In this document: piece by piece, positions 9,109 to 20,025 of the stretch
Layout of the letters: each line of letters starts with the position of its first letter
Position numbering within the stretch: position 1 is the first letter of the stretch
NCBI RefSeq assembly: GCF_010731855.1
Contig: NZ_AP022620.1
Span: 2,294,001-2,358,000, forward strand
From: Mycolicibacterium anyangense
Lineage (GTDB): Bacteria > Actinomycetota > Actinomycetes > Mycobacteriales > Mycobacteriaceae
Reading direction: 5' to 3'
Length of the DNA: 64,000 nucleotides
Program-made: the position numbers and the translations under genes
The notes under the pieces: generated by a model
Told to the model about the DNA's origin: nothing
The model's database searches: none
What the model saw: only the letters and a program-made list of their open reading frames with translations

Positions 9109-10611
9109 CTACACAGCCTGACGGCAGATGTCCTGCGCGTCGGCGAGGGCGTCGGCCGGCGGCCGGGTGGTGTCGATGAGGTGGGCGCCGGGCCAGGCGG
9201 CGTCGGTCCGCTCGGCCAGCGCGGTCGCGATCTCCGGCGTCACCTGCGAGGTACCCTCCGCCCGGACGCTGATCCGGCGAGTGGCCTCTTCCAGTGTTGT
9301 GGTGCAGGCGATTTCGACGAGCCGTGCGGCCGCCTCCCGGGCAACCTGTCGGGCCCGGTCGCGGTGGGCGGGCTGTAGCCAGGTGCCGTCGACAACAACG
9401 GTGTGGCCCTCGCAGAGGGCCAGGTGGGCGCGGCGCAGCACGCCGTCGTAGACCGCGTCGACGTTCTCCCGGGTGTACAGGCCCGCGTCGAGGGCGCCCG
9501 GCTCGCCGGCCAGTTCCCCACGGCGGACCATCTCGGCGCGCACGTCGTCGGTCGAGACCACCTGGGCACCCAGGCGCTCGGCCAGCGAGCGGGCCAGCGT
9601 CGTCTTACCGGTACCCGGACCGCCACCGACCAAGACAAGACGCACCGCCCCGGCTCGCAGGTGCTGGTGGGCGATCTCCAGGTGGCGGCGCGCGTCCGCG
9701 GCCGCACCGGGCACTCCCTGGCCGTCCCGCACGCAGTCGACCTTGGCGCGCACCACCGCACGGTAGGCGATGTAGAAGTCGCGCAGCGAGGCCGGGGCGT
9801 CGTCATCGGCCACCCGGGCGTAGGTGTCCAGGAAGTGTGCGGCCAGTTCCGGATGGCCCAGGAACTCCAGATCCATCGCCAGGAACGCGGCGTCGTCGAT
9901 GGCGTCGACGAAGCGCAGCTGATCGTCGAATTCCAAGCAGTCCAACAACTCCGGACCGTCGTCGAGGCAGAAGATGTCATCGGCGAGCAGGTCGGCGTGC
10001 CCGTCGACGATGCGTCGTGCGGCGATGCGCCCGGCGAACAGCACCGAGCGCCCGGCGATGAAGTCGACTGCCAGACTGCGGGTTTCAGCGACCATCTGCG
10101 GGTCCAGGCCGGCGACGAGTCCACCGGCATACCGGTCGAGTTCGGCCAGGTTCTCCTGCCAGCGGCCGGTGACCGCGTCCACCCGGGCCGCCGCGTCGAC
10201 CTCGCGACCGCGAGCGGCACCGGCGTGGAAGCGCGCCAGCACCAGCGCCACCGCCGCCAACTCGTCGGTCGCCGGCCGGCCGGTGCGCACCAGCGTGGCC
10301 AGCCGGAGATCGTCGGGATGGCGGCGCATGACGATGACCGGCTCCGGTGCGCCGCCGGGCGCGGCGAAGTGAGCAATGCCCAGATAGCTGTTGGGCGCCA
10401 GCCTGCTGTTGAGGGCCACCTCGCGGGCGCAGGCGATCTCCCGGCGATCCAGGGTGGAGAAGTCGAGAAAGTCGGTGACGACAGGCTTTTTGACCTTGTA
10501 GGCCTTGTCCCCGACGAGGAACACCAAACCGGTGTGGGTCTCGGCGATCTGCGGATGCGGCGAGGCCGACGAGGGTGCAGGTGCGGTGTGCTTCGGCGGT
10601 ACCGATCCCAT
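9109..10611 (-). CDS. Bifunctional kinase-like/AAA protein (Rv2004c type)
   Basis: A 500-residue protein with two parts. Residues about 1-320 resemble an aminoglycoside-phosphotransferase/protein-kinase-like fold (VGDKAYKVKKPVV, then RIVDGHADLLADDIFCLDDG as the catalytic-loop equivalent). Residues about 325-500 are a P-loop ATPase with Walker A GGGPGTGKTT and a following STDDVR segment, as in zeta-toxin/polynucleotide-kinase-like proteins. The same architecture is found in Mtb Rv2004c, a DosR regulon gene. ATG 10611 was preferred over the start at 10668 because an AAGGA lies upstream and similarity begins near here. The substrate is unknown. It is first in the unit with ppsA and the cation ATPase and is divergent from an Acg-type gene. 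Confidence 0.85.
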   Translation of the reverse strand: MGSVPPKHTAPAPSSASPHPQIAETHTGLVFLVGDKAYKVKKPVVTDFLDFSTLDRREIACAREVALNSRLAPNSYLGIAHFAAPGGAPEPVIVMRRHPDDLRLATLVRTGRPATDELAAVALVLARFHAGAARGREVDAAARVDAVTGRWQENLAELDRYAGGLVAGLDPQMVAETRSLAVDFIAGRSVLFAGRIAARRIVDGHADLLADDIFCLDDGPELLDCLEFDDQLRFVDAIDDAAFLAMDLEFLGHPELAAHFLDTYARVADDDAPASLRDFYIAYRAVVRAKVDCVRDGQGVPGAAADARRHLEIAHQHLRAGAVRLVLVGGGPGTGKTTLARSLAERLGAQVVSTDDVRAEMVRRGELAGEPGALDAGLYTRENVDAVYDGVLRRAHLALCEGHTVVVDGTWLQPAHRDRARQVAREAAARLVEIACTTTLEEATRRISVRAEGTSQVTPEIATALAERTDAAWPGAHLIDTTRPPADALADAQDICRQAV

Positions 10612-10705
10612 GATCACAATCCTTGCCGCCGGCGTCGCGTCCTTCCAGAGTCGAAAGACCCTCCCCACCCGGCCTGCAAAACCGATGACTTAGTGCCCCT
10701 TTCAC

Positions 10706-10725
10706 GGGGACGTCGGCGACCTATC
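10706..10725 (+). promoter_or_regulatory. DosR-box-like site in a divergent promoter
   Basis: GGGGACGTCGGCGACCTATC matches the long form of the DosR element with a few mismatches. It lies between the start of the kinase-like gene (10611, minus) and the Acg-type gene (10759, plus), so it may control both units. Confidence 0.5.
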
Positions 10726-10758
10726 GTTGAGACTGAGAACAGAAGGCGGTGGTTGGCC

Positions 10759-11742
10759 GTGGCGACATCGGCGCTCGATCCCCAGGTACTGGCGAACATC
10801 GTGGAGTTGGCGTGCCGCGCGCCCTCGGTGCACAACAGCCAGCCGTGGCACTGGGTGGCCGAGGGCTCCGAGCTGAGGTTGTTCGTCGAACCACACCGGG
10901 TGCCGCACGCCACCGACATCTCCGGGCGGGAAGCCATCATCAGTTGCGGGGCGGTGCTGGACCATCTCCGGGTGGCCGCCGCGGCCGCCGGCGTCATCGC
11001 CGTGATCGACCGCTTCCCCAATCCCAACGATCTCGACCACCTGGCCACGGTCTCGTTCAGCACCGCCGCACTGGTCACCGACGCGCACCGGGCTCGGGCC
11101 GATGCGATCCTGGACCGCCGCACCGACCGGTTGCCGTTCGCACCGCCACCGAACTGGACGGCCTTCGAGCCGGTGCTGCGCAGCACCATCGACGCCGACA
11201 AGGCGGTGCTGCACGTGCTGCCCGAGACGGTGCGCGGTGAACTGGCCGAGGCCTCCCGGCTCACCGAGTCGCTGCGCCGTTACGACAGCTCCTATCACGC
11301 CGAATTGCAATGGTGGACAGCACCGTACGAGGTGTCCGACGGCGTTCCCTACAGCACGCTGGTGTCGGCGTCCGAGCGGGAGCGCGTCGACATCGCCCGT
11401 GCCTTCCCCGCCGGTGAGCATCCCGACCGCAGGCCGGAGGTCGATCACGATCGGTCCACCATCCTGGTGCTGTCTACCTATGGCGACACCCGGCGTGACG
11501 CGCTGGGCTGCGGCGAGGTGCTCTCCGATGTGCTGCTGGAAGCCACCATGGCCGGGCTGGCCACCTGCACGCTGAGCCATCTGACCGAACTCGACGCCAG
11601 CCGCAACATCATCCGGGCACTGACCGGCGGTGGGTTCGACCCACAGCTGCTGATCCGGGTGGGCCTGGTGCCGTCGATCGCCACCGTGCCGCCGGCCACC
11701 CCGCGCCGTCCCTTGGCCGACGTGCTGGAGATCCGCGGCTGA
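10759..11742 (+). CDS. Acg family nitroreductase-like flavoprotein (first copy)
   Basis: A 327-residue member of the Acg (Rv2032/Rv3131) family, an NAD(P)H-nitroreductase-like fold with FMN. The opening signature ACRAPSVHNSQPWHW is the family hallmark. Further blocks are EVLSDVLLEATMAGLATCTLSHLTE and the C-terminal LLIRVGL...PPATPRRPLADVLEI. Acg proteins are often thought to bind or sequester flavin rather than act as normal reductases. The GTG at 10759 follows AGAAGGCGG; a TTG at 10753 is an alternative. The gene is divergent from the kinase-like gene across a DosR-like box. A second family member is at 24650-25669. Confidence 0.88.
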   Translation: MATSALDPQVLANIVELACRAPSVHNSQPWHWVAEGSELRLFVEPHRVPHATDISGREAIISCGAVLDHLRVAAAAAGVIAVIDRFPNPNDLDHLATVSFSTAALVTDAHRARADAILDRRTDRLPFAPPPNWTAFEPVLRSTIDADKAVLHVLPETVRGELAEASRLTESLRRYDSSYHAELQWWTAPYEVSDGVPYSTLVSASERERVDIARAFPAGEHPDRRPEVDHDRSTILVLSTYGDTRRDALGCGEVLSDVLLEATMAGLATCTLSHLTELDASRNIIRALTGGGFDPQLLIRVGLVPSIATVPPATPRRPLADVLEIRG

Positions 11743-11749
11743 GCCGTGG

Positions 11750-12385
11750 TTAGCGGGCGCGGTGGGCCTGCTCGGCGCGGCGCTTGATGCCCAGCAGCAT
11801 GCCGCGCGTCATCAGCGAGACCACCGGCCCGGCGAGCTCGGCACCGAACACCTCCCCTGGCAACCGCATCCGGCTGCGGCTGCGCACCAGCAGCCGGCAG
11901 CGGTCCTCCCAATGGGGCATGACGTGGAAGGACCACACGCCGTCCCATGGCAGCGCACCCGGCTCCTGCCGCAGGACGATCGACTGACCGTCGACGATCT
12001 GGACCACCGGCAGCGCCACCCCGTCACGCAGTCCGAGCCAGCCCCGCGGAACCAGCCGGACCTCATCGCCCACCGCGAGCTGCTGCCACTCCGGGTGGAT
12101 CCGGTCGGCATTGCGGAACTTCAGGCCGACGGCATTCTCGAGCGCCTCATAGCTGTACAAGCCGCCGCGGTCCTGGCCCATCTGCACCAGCCACGGCCAC
12201 ACCTCTTCGGCTGAGGCGTCGATCCAGACACCCTCGGTGGTCTGCACCGCGGGGCTCCCCACGAGTTCGTCTCCGGGAAGCGGAGTTTCGCACTCCTCCT
12301 TGGTGGTACCCCAGTTGCGGTAGAACCGCCGGGCCGCATACAGGCCGGCTCCGGCGAGTCCCGTTCCGACCACACCCCTCCACAT
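11750..12385 (-). CDS. SRPBCC family protein
   Basis: A 211-residue protein with one N-terminal hydrophobic stretch (GVVGTGLAGAGLYAARRFYR), which may be a membrane anchor. It is followed by a START/Bet-v1-like lipid-binding fold (TEGVWIDASAEEVWPWLVQMGQDRGG and a C-terminal amphipathic helix). The conserved WPWLVQMGQDRGGLYSYE pattern is common in actinobacterial SRPBCC proteins. The ligand is unknown. The gene is convergent with the Acg-type gene (8-base gap) and divergent from the 12506 gene across two DosR-like boxes. Confidence 0.8.
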   Translation of the reverse strand: MWRGVVGTGLAGAGLYAARRFYRNWGTTKEECETPLPGDELVGSPAVQTTEGVWIDASAEEVWPWLVQMGQDRGGLYSYEALENAVGLKFRNADRIHPEWQQLAVGDEVRLVPRGWLGLRDGVALPVVQIVDGQSIVLRQEPGALPWDGVWSFHVMPHWEDRCRLLVRSRSRMRLPGEVFGAELAGPVVSLMTRGMLLGIKRRAEQAHRAR

Positions 12386-12417
12386 GGCGTCAGTCTGTCG
12401 GAATTCGGCGACGATCC

Positions 12418-12436
12418 GTAGGGTCTTCTGCCCTCA
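12418..12436 (-). promoter_or_regulatory. DosR-box-like site facing the SRPBCC gene
   Basis: Read on the minus strand, TGAGGGCAGAAGACCCTAC resembles a DosR element. It is 33-51 bases upstream of the SRPBCC start at 12385 and almost adjacent to a second box in the opposite orientation. Confidence 0.4.
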
Positions 12437-12439
12437 ACA

Positions 12440-12458
12440 GAGGACTTCGGTCCCTACC
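12440..12458 (+). promoter_or_regulatory. DosR-box-like site facing the PRT/erythromycin-esterase gene
   Basis: GAGGACTTCGGTCCCTACC is one of the best DosR-box matches in the window (GGACTTNGGTCCCTA core). It lies 48-66 bases upstream of the ATG at 12506. Confidence 0.6.
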
Positions 12459-12505
12459 CGAGCATGTCCCCAGGTGGTCGGATCGAGAGGTAGCAAGGGG
12501 GCGAC

Positions 12506-14542
12506 ATGACACGTTCCACCGGGATCCGCCGCCACCAACCGCGGCGGGTGTTCAAAGACCGGCATGAGGCCGGCCAGGTGCTGGCCGGACTGCTGGAGAG
12601 CTACCGGGGCCGCCCCGATGTGGTGGTCCTCGGCCTGGCTCGCGGCGGCATCCCGGTCGCCTATGAGGTGGCGCGGTCCCTGGGCGCGCCCCTCGATGCG
12701 TTCATCGTGCGCAAGCTGGGCGCGCCCGGGCACGAGGAATTCGCGGTCGGCGCGCTGGCCAGCGGCGGCCGGGTGGTGGTCAACGACGACGTCCTGCGGG
12801 GATTGCGGGTCAGCCCCGAGCAGCTGCGGGAGATCGCGGAAAAGGAAGCGCGGGAACTGGTTCGCCGCGAAGCCGCCTACCGCGAGGGTCGCCCGCCACT
12901 CGCGGTCACCGGCAAGACCGTGATCCTGGTCGACGACGGCCTGGCCACCGGGTCGAGCATGCTGGCAGCGGTGCAGGCGCTGCGCGAGTCCGAGCCCGCC
13001 GAGATCGTCATCGCGGTGCCCGCCGCGCCGGAATCCACCTGCCGGGAGTTCGCCGGGATCGTCGAGGACGTGGTGTGTGCGTCGATGCCCACGCCGTTTC
13101 TGGCCGTCGGCGAGTCGTTCTGGGATTTCACCCAGGTCAGCGACGACGAAGTCCGCGACCTGCTGGGCCGCCCCACAACGGCCACGCCGCCGGCGGATGC
13201 GCCACGTGCCGCCGAGCTGCTGGCGCGCGCCGCGGTCGACGCACCCGGCGGTGTGCCGCCGGTCGACGTGCTCACCGACCTGATCGGTGACGCGCGGGTG
13301 GTGCTGATCGGCGAGAGCTCGCACGGCACCCACGAGTTCTACGCGGCCCGCGCCGAGATCACCAAGTGGCTCATCACCGAGAAGGGCTTCAATGCCGTTG
13401 CCGCCGAGGCTGATTGGCCGGACGCCTATCGGGTGAACCGGTACGTGCGAGGCCTCGGCGACGACGAGAGCCCCGAGCAGGCGCTGCGCGGATTCGAGCG
13501 CTTCCCGGCCTGGATGTGGCGCAACACGGTGGTCCGGGATTTCGTCGGCTGGCTGCGCTGGCACAACGGTCGCGCCGCCGCCGACGGCAGACGCCAGACC
13601 GGGTTCTACGGCTTGGATCTCTACAGCCTGCACCGCTCCATGCAGGAGGTGATCGCCTACCTCGAGACCGTCGACCCCAAGGCCGCCGAGCGCGCCAGGG
13701 CCCGGTACGCCTGCTTCGACCACTCCTCCGGTGACGACGGGCAGGCCTACGGCTACGCGGCGGCCTTCGGCGCCGGCCCGGTCTGCGAGCGCCAGGCCGT
13801 CGAGCAACTGATCGAGCTGCAGCGAGACGCGGTGCGCTATCTGGCTTCAGACGGCCCGGCAGCGCAGGACGAGCTGTTCTATGCGCAGCAGAATGCGGCC
13901 ACCGTACGCAATGCCGAGGCCTACTACCGCGGCATGTTCCGTGGCCGGGTCACCTCGTGGAACATGCGCGACAAGCACATGGGCCAGACGCTCAACGCGT
14001 TGCTGGATCACCTCGACGCCCACCGCACCGCGGAGCCCGCCCGGATTGTGGTGTGGGCGCACAATTCTCATGTCGGTGATGCCCGCGCCACCGAGGTGGG
14101 CGCCGATGGGCAGTTGACCGTCGGCCAGTTGGCCCGCGAACACTACGGCCCGGACTGCCGCCTGATCGGGTTCTCCACCCACAGCGGGACGGTCACCGCC
14201 GCCAGCGACTGGGGCGGTATCGCCGAGCGCAAGGCGGTGCGGCCGGCACTGGCCGGCAGCCTCGAAGCACTCTTGCATGACACCGCCAACCCCTCGTTCG
14301 TCGTCCCCACCCATGACGGGTCGCCGGCAGCGGCGGTGCTGGAGGGGGTTCGGCTGGCCCGCGCCATCGGGGTGATCTACCTGCCGCAGACCGAACGGCA
14401 GAGCCACTACTTCCACGTGCGGCCGTCCGACCAGTTCGACGCGATCATCCACATCGACCACACCCGGGCGCTGGAGCCATTGGAGCCGACCAGCGTGTGG
14501 ATCGCCGGGCAGACACCCGAAACCTATCCCAGCGGCCTGTGA
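12506..14542 (+). CDS. Phosphoribosyltransferase-erythromycin esterase fusion (Rv2030c type)
   Basis: A 678-residue fusion. Residues about 10-215 are a phosphoribosyltransferase-type domain with [17 protein letters not shown] and the PRPP loop [14 protein letters not shown]. Residues about 245-670 are an erythromycin-esterase-like domain with [30 protein letters not shown] and [15 protein letters not shown], which carry the family histidines and glutamates. The same two-domain protein is Mtb Rv2030c, a DosR regulon member next to pfkB and hspX. The true substrates are unknown; a macrolide esterase role should not be assumed. The ATG at 12506 follows AAGGGGG. It is the first gene of a run with pfkB (10-base gap). 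Confidence 0.9.
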   Translation: MTRSTGIRRHQPRRVFKDRHEAGQVLAGLLESYRGRPDVVVLGLARGGIPVAYEVARSLGAPLDAFIVRKLGAPGHEEFAVGALASGGRVVVNDDVLRGLRVSPEQLREIAEKEARELVRREAAYREGRPPLAVTGKTVILVDDGLATGSSMLAAVQALRESEPAEIVIAVPAAPESTCREFAGIVEDVVCASMPTPFLAVGESFWDFTQVSDDEVRDLLGRPTTATPPADAPRAAELLARAAVDAPGGVPPVDVLTDLIGDARVVLIGESSHGTHEFYAARAEITKWLITEKGFNAVAAEADWPDAYRVNRYVRGLGDDESPEQALRGFERFPAWMWRNTVVRDFVGWLRWHNGRAAADGRRQTGFYGLDLYSLHRSMQEVIAYLETVDPKAAERARARYACFDHSSGDDGQAYGYAAAFGAGPVCERQAVEQLIELQRDAVRYLASDGPAAQDELFYAQQNAATVRNAEAYYRGMFRGRVTSWNMRDKHMGQTLNALLDHLDAHRTAEPARIVVWAHNSHVGDARATEVGADGQLTVGQLAREHYGPDCRLIGFSTHSGTVTAASDWGGIAERKAVRPALAGSLEALLHDTANPSFVVPTHDGSPAAAVLEGVRLARAIGVIYLPQTERQSHYFHVRPSDQFDAIIHIDHTRALEPLEPTSVWIAGQTPETYPSGL

Positions 14543-14552
14543 TCCGAAAGGG

Positions 14553-15533
14553 TTGTCGTTGAACGAGATTGCCGTCACCGGGCATCGCATCGTCACGCTG
14601 ACGATGAACCCGGCGCTCGACATCACCACCAGTACCGACGCAGTGCGCCCCACCGACAAACTGCGCTGTGCGGCAGCTCGCTACGACCCCGGTGGCGGCG
14701 GCATCAACGTCGCCCACGTGGCCGACGTGCTCGGCGCGTCGACCACCGCGGTGTTCCCGGCGGGTGGGCCGGCCGGCGAGATGGTCGACAAACTCCTGGT
14801 GGCCGAAGGACTGTCGGTGCACCGCATCCACATCGGCGGGTCGACCCGCGAGAGCATCACCGTCAACGAACGATGCACCGACAAGCAGTACCGGTTCGTG
14901 CTGCCCGGCCCGGAGCTGACGCTGGCCGAACAGACCGAGTGCCTGCTGCAGTTGCGCCGCGCCGCGGCCTCGGCGGCGATCGTGGTCGCCAGCGGCAGCC
15001 TGCCCCCGGGAGTGCCGCCGGACTTTTACCAGCAGGTGGCCAACGTGTGCACCGACATCGGAGCGGTGTTCCTGCTCGACACCTCTGGAGGCGGGCTCCA
15101 GCACGTCAACTCCGGGGTGTTCCTGCTGAAACCCAGTGTGCGCGAGCTGCGGGAGTGCGTCGGACGCGACCTCACCGACGAGGCAGAGCAGCTGGCGGCG
15201 GCGCATGATCTGGTCGACCGCGGGTGCGCCGAGTATGTGCTGGTGTCCCTCGGCGCCGAGGGCGCCCTGCTGGCCACCCGGCACGGCGGGCACCGGTTCG
15301 CTCCAGTCCAGGTGCCCGCGGGCAGCGGCGTGGGCGCCGGTGACGCCATGGTCGCCGGGGTGGCCGTCGGACTGACCCGGGGCTGGCCGCTGACCAAGGC
15401 GATCCGGCTCGGTATCGCCGCCGGGGCGGCCATGCTGCTCACTCCCGGCACCGCGCCGTGCACCAGGGAGGACACCGAGCGATTGTTCGCCCAGACCACC
15501 CATCCGGTGGACGTCAACCTGGTGGCGGGCTGA
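14553..15533 (+). CDS. pfkB: 1-phosphofructokinase family hexose kinase (PfkB type)
   Basis: A 326-residue ribokinase-fold kinase that probably phosphorylates fructose 6-phosphate or a related sugar phosphate. The N-terminal TLTMNPALD and GGGGINVAHV signatures and the C-terminal GVGAGDAMVAGVAVGLTRGW block (catalytic Asp in GAGD) identify the family. The start is TTG (14553, or TTG 14559, which is better spaced from AAAGG). The gene lies 10 bases after the Rv2030c-like gene, the same pairing as Mtb Rv2030c-Rv2029c, so co-transcription under DosR is likely. No HspX (alpha-crystallin) gene is found beside it, unlike Mtb. Confidence 0.88.
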   Translation: MSLNEIAVTGHRIVTLTMNPALDITTSTDAVRPTDKLRCAAARYDPGGGGINVAHVADVLGASTTAVFPAGGPAGEMVDKLLVAEGLSVHRIHIGGSTRESITVNERCTDKQYRFVLPGPELTLAEQTECLLQLRRAAASAAIVVASGSLPPGVPPDFYQQVANVCTDIGAVFLLDTSGGGLQHVNSGVFLLKPSVRELRECVGRDLTDEAEQLAAAHDLVDRGCAEYVLVSLGAEGALLATRHGGHRFAPVQVPAGSGVGAGDAMVAGVAVGLTRGWPLTKAIRLGIAAGAAMLLTPGTAPCTREDTERLFAQTTHPVDVNLVAG

Positions 15534-15559
15534 CCCCGCGTTACGTTCGCCCCGGAAAT

Positions 15560-15576
15560 GAGGACTTTCTGCTCTC
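15560..15576 (+). promoter_or_regulatory. DosR-box-like site upstream of usp-dosR-dosS
   Basis: GAGGACTTTCTGCTCTC has a strong left half (GGACTTT) and a degenerate right half. It is 66-82 bases upstream of the universal stress gene that heads the dosR-dosS run, in keeping with autoregulation as known for Mtb Rv3134c-dosR-dosS. Confidence 0.4.
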
Positions 15577-15641
15577 AGAGTGGCCCCATGGCAGCGATAA
15601 CGTCGGCACAATAGGAGTGCCACCCCTGGGGGAGTCCCACA

Positions 15642-16517
15642 ATGCCCGAATCGTTCACGCCCGAATCGTTCACCCCGCCATCGATCGTCGTCGGCGTCGA
15701 CGGATCCCGGCCAGCGGTGCGGGCCGCGGTCTGGGCCATCGACGAAGCCATCAGTCGTGATATCCCGCTGCGGCTGGTCTCCGCGATCGACCCGCACGGC
15801 ACCGACCCCGACGAAGACGCCCGCCGACAGGGCGCCGCCGAACTGGCGCTGCAGCATGCGGCCAGCGCCGTCGAGGCCACCGAACGACCGGTCAAGGTCG
15901 AGATCGACCTGGTCCGGGGCAAACCCACGGCCGCCCTGATCGAGGCCTCGCGGTCGGCGGCGATGGTCGCCGTGGCCGCGGTCGGCATCAAACACTTCGA
16001 CCACAACCGCATCGGGTCGACGGCGGTATCACTGGTCAGCTCCGCGCACTGCCCGGTGGCGATCGTCCGCGGCTCCGATCGCAGTGCACCCCCCGGAGCG
16101 GGCTGGATCGTGGTGGAACTCGACGAGTCGCCGGACAGCGCGGCGGTGCTGCAGTGCGGGGTCGAGGAAGCCCGCCTGCGCGGCGCCCCGCTACGAGTGC
16201 TCGGTTCCTGGCAGTCGCGCTACACCGACGTCCACGACACCCATGCTGTCGCCGACGGCAATCGCATGGTGCGCGCCCAGCTCGACCGGCGGATCTCCCG
16301 GTGGAAGCACCGCTACCCCGATCTCGACGTCAAACCCGTCGCCGTGCACGGCAGCGTGCTCAACTACCTGGCCAAGCACGGCGCCGACATCCAGCTGGTG
16401 GTCGTCGGCGCGCGCAACGCCGAGAGCGTCGAGGAACTGCTGGGCCCGACCGGATCGGCGGCCCTGCACAACACCGATTGCTCGGTTCTGGTCGCCGACC
16501 GGCAACGCCTGTTGTGA
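15642..16517 (+). CDS. Universal stress protein, tandem UspA domains (Rv3134c type)
   Basis: A 291-residue protein with two UspA domains. Domain 1 opens with IVVGVDGSRPAVRAAVWA and ends with IGSTAVSLVSSAHCPVAIVRG. Domain 2 is less typical (WIVVELDESPDSAAVLQ) and ends with LLGPTGSAALHNTDCSVLVAD. The G-2x-G-9x-G(S/T) ATP-binding loop is only partly preserved, especially in domain 2. The start ATG at 15642 has GGGGGAG upstream. It precedes dosR in the same direction, as in Mtb Rv3134c-Rv3133c. Its function is unknown. Confidence 0.9.
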   Translation: MPESFTPESFTPPSIVVGVDGSRPAVRAAVWAIDEAISRDIPLRLVSAIDPHGTDPDEDARRQGAAELALQHAASAVEATERPVKVEIDLVRGKPTAALIEASRSAAMVAVAAVGIKHFDHNRIGSTAVSLVSSAHCPVAIVRGSDRSAPPGAGWIVVELDESPDSAAVLQCGVEEARLRGAPLRVLGSWQSRYTDVHDTHAVADGNRMVRAQLDRRISRWKHRYPDLDVKPVAVHGSVLNYLAKHGADIQLVVVGARNAESVEELLGPTGSAALHNTDCSVLVADRQRLL

Positions 16518-16601
16518 CGTTTCGGCACGGTATACGGATATCGTTGGCCATAGTGGGTGCGGATCTTCGCCGTGCCCTGTTGCCGACCCGGAAGGCACAC
16601 C

Positions 16602-17249
16602 ATGGTCAAGGTGTTTCTCGTCGACGACCACGAGGTGGTCCGCCGCGGTCTGATCGACCTGCTCGGCGCCGACCCTGAGCTCGACGTCATCGGCGAGGCC
16701 GGTTCCGTCGCCCAGGCCCTGGCCCAGATCCCCGCACTGCAGCCCGACGTCGCGGTGCTCGACGTGCGGCTGCCCGACGGAAACGGGATCGAACTGTGCC
16801 GGGACCTGCTGTCGAAGATGCCCGACCTGCGGTGCCTGATGCTGACGTCCTTCACCTCCGACGAGGCGATGCTGGACGCCATCCTGGCCGGCGCCAGCGG
16901 ATACGTGGTCAAAGACATCAAGGGCATGGAACTGGCCAAGGCGATCAAGGACGTCGGGGCCGGACGGTCACTGCTCGACAACCGCGCCGCTGCGGCGTTG
17001 ATGGCCAAATTGCGCGGCGCGGCAGAACGATCCGACCCGCTGTCCGGACTGACCGAGCAGGAACGGGTGCTGCTGGGACTCCTGGGCGAAGGCCTGACCA
17101 ACAAGCAGATCGCCGCCCGGATGTTCCTGGCCGAGAAGACGGTCAAGAACTACGTCTCCCGGCTGCTCGCCAAGCTCGGCATGGAGCGGCGCACCCAGGC
17201 CGCGGTGTTCGTCTCCAAGCTCGACCAGGGCCATCACACCGAAGACTGA
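16602..17249 (+). CDS. dosR: Hypoxia/dormancy response regulator DosR (DevR), NarL family
   Basis: A 215-residue response regulator very close to Mtb DosR. The receiver domain has the acidic pair in FLVDDHE, phospho-acceptor Asp54 in [10 protein letters not shown] and the switch lysine in YVVKDIKG. The C-terminal LuxR/NarL helix-turn-helix ([22 protein letters not shown] and [20 protein letters not shown]) binds the DosR box. The start [11 protein letters not shown] matches the Mtb start and follows GGAAGG. The partner kinase DosS is 33 bases downstream. DosR-box-like sites throughout the first 26 kb are the likely targets. Confidence 0.97.
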   Translation: MVKVFLVDDHEVVRRGLIDLLGADPELDVIGEAGSVAQALAQIPALQPDVAVLDVRLPDGNGIELCRDLLSKMPDLRCLMLTSFTSDEAMLDAILAGASGYVVKDIKGMELAKAIKDVGAGRSLLDNRAAAALMAKLRGAAERSDPLSGLTEQERVLLGLLGEGLTNKQIAARMFLAEKTVKNYVSRLLAKLGMERRTQAAVFVSKLDQGHHTED

Positions 17250-17261
17250 ACCCGCCAGTAA

Positions 17262-19007
<1,746 letters not shown>

Positions 19008-19008
19008 A

Positions 19009-19896
19009 TCAGGAACTGCGCGCGATGATCACCGGCATCCGGACACCGTGCAGGACCGCGGTGCCCACCGAGCCCAGCAGCATGCCGGCGAAGCCGCCGC
19101 GGCCGTGGCTACCGACCACTACCAGTTGCGCCGACTCGGACTGCTCGATGAGCTGACGGGCCGGCCGGTCGGCGACCACCACGCGGCGCACCGGGACGTC
19201 GGGATAGCGCTCCTGCCAGCCGGCCAGGCGCTCACCGAGGGTCTCTTCCCCGAGTGCCTGCATGGTCGACCAGTCCACACCCGGGAACTCGAATACCCCG
19301 GTATCGCTCCAGGCGTGCACGGCCACCACGTCGACTCCGCGAAAGCTGGCTTCCTCGAACGCAATCGAGGTGGCCAGCTCGGAGGCCGGCGAGCCGTCGA
19401 TACCGACCACCACGGGTGCCTTCGACGGATGTGTCATCAGTGGATCCTCGTCGTGGATGACGGCCACCGGACAGTGCGAGTGATGGGCCAGACCGGTGCT
19501 CACCGAGCCGAGCAGGCTGCGGGCCAGCGCACCACGGCCGCGGCAGCCCACGACCACCAGGCCGGCTTCCTTGGTCAAGTGCACCAGGGTCGGTACGGTC
19601 GGACCGGAGACCATCTCGCTGGTCACCTCGACCGGGTGCTCCCTGGTGGCCTCGGCGGCGGCCCGGCAGGCGGCGTCGAGGATCTTGCGACCCGATTCCT
19701 CCTGCCACTGCAGGTATCCCGGCGGCATCGGCACCTCGGGGAACGTCATCACCACCGGTGGGTTGAGCACGTGGACCAGCTTCAGCGGTGCTCCGCGCAT
19801 CGCGGCATCGCGGGCGGCCCAGTCCACTGCGACCTTGGACTCCGGCGATCCGTCGACACCGACGAGGATTCCGCGATGAGTTGCGGGAGTTGACAT
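19009..19896 (-). CDS. Universal stress protein, tandem UspA domains (Rv2005c/Rv2623 type)
   Basis: A 295-residue protein with two full UspA domains: [19 protein letters not shown] with [22 protein letters not shown], and [19 protein letters not shown] with [23 protein letters not shown]. Both ATP-binding loops (G-2x-G-9x-GS) are intact, unlike the other Usp in this window. The ATG at 19896 follows AAGGAGAATGAA. It is transcribed toward dosS and is divergent from the trehalose enzyme gene across two DosR-like boxes, the same pairing as Mtb Rv2005c/Rv2006. Confidence 0.92.
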   Translation of the reverse strand: MSTPATHRGILVGVDGSPESKVAVDWAARDAAMRGAPLKLVHVLNPPVVMTFPEVPMPPGYLQWQEESGRKILDAACRAAAEATREHPVEVTSEMVSGPTVPTLVHLTKEAGLVVVGCRGRGALARSLLGSVSTGLAHHSHCPVAVIHDEDPLMTHPSKAPVVVGIDGSPASELATSIAFEEASFRGVDVVAVHAWSDTGVFEFPGVDWSTMQALGEETLGERLAGWQERYPDVPVRRVVVADRPARQLIEQSESAQLVVVGSHGRGGFAGMLLGSVGTAVLHGVRMPVIIARSS

Positions 19897-19930
19897 TTCA
19901 TTCTCCTTAACCTGCGCTACTAACGACCCT

Positions 19931-19946
19931 AGGACTACCGGTCCCC
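19931..19946. promoter_or_regulatory. DosR-box-like site in the usp/trehalose-enzyme divergent promoter
   Basis: AGGACTACCGGTCCCC is an imperfect palindrome matching GGACTNNNGGTCCC well. It is 35 bases from the Usp start on the minus strand and 80 bases from the trehalose-enzyme start. Confidence 0.6.
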
Positions 19947-19954
19947 GTGATCAT

Positions 19955-19973
19955 GAGGCCTTGGTCCCATACC
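19955..19973 (+). promoter_or_regulatory. Second DosR-box-like site in the same divergent promoter
   Basis: GAGGCCTTGGTCCCATACC matches the right half of the DosR element (TTGGTCCC). It lies 53-71 bases upstream of the ATG at 20026. Paired boxes are typical of strongly DosR-induced promoters. Confidence 0.5.
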
Positions 19974-20025
19974 GGATGGCCACAAGGCCCTGATCGCACC
20001 GGTGCGGGTGTGGCATGGTCGCACC

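Noticed and set aside
12506..14542. Reading the erythromycin-esterase domain as a macrolide resistance gene
   Set aside because: The domain is shared with the Rv2030c family in dormancy regulons and is fused to a phosphoribosyltransferase-like domain; resistance is not supported.
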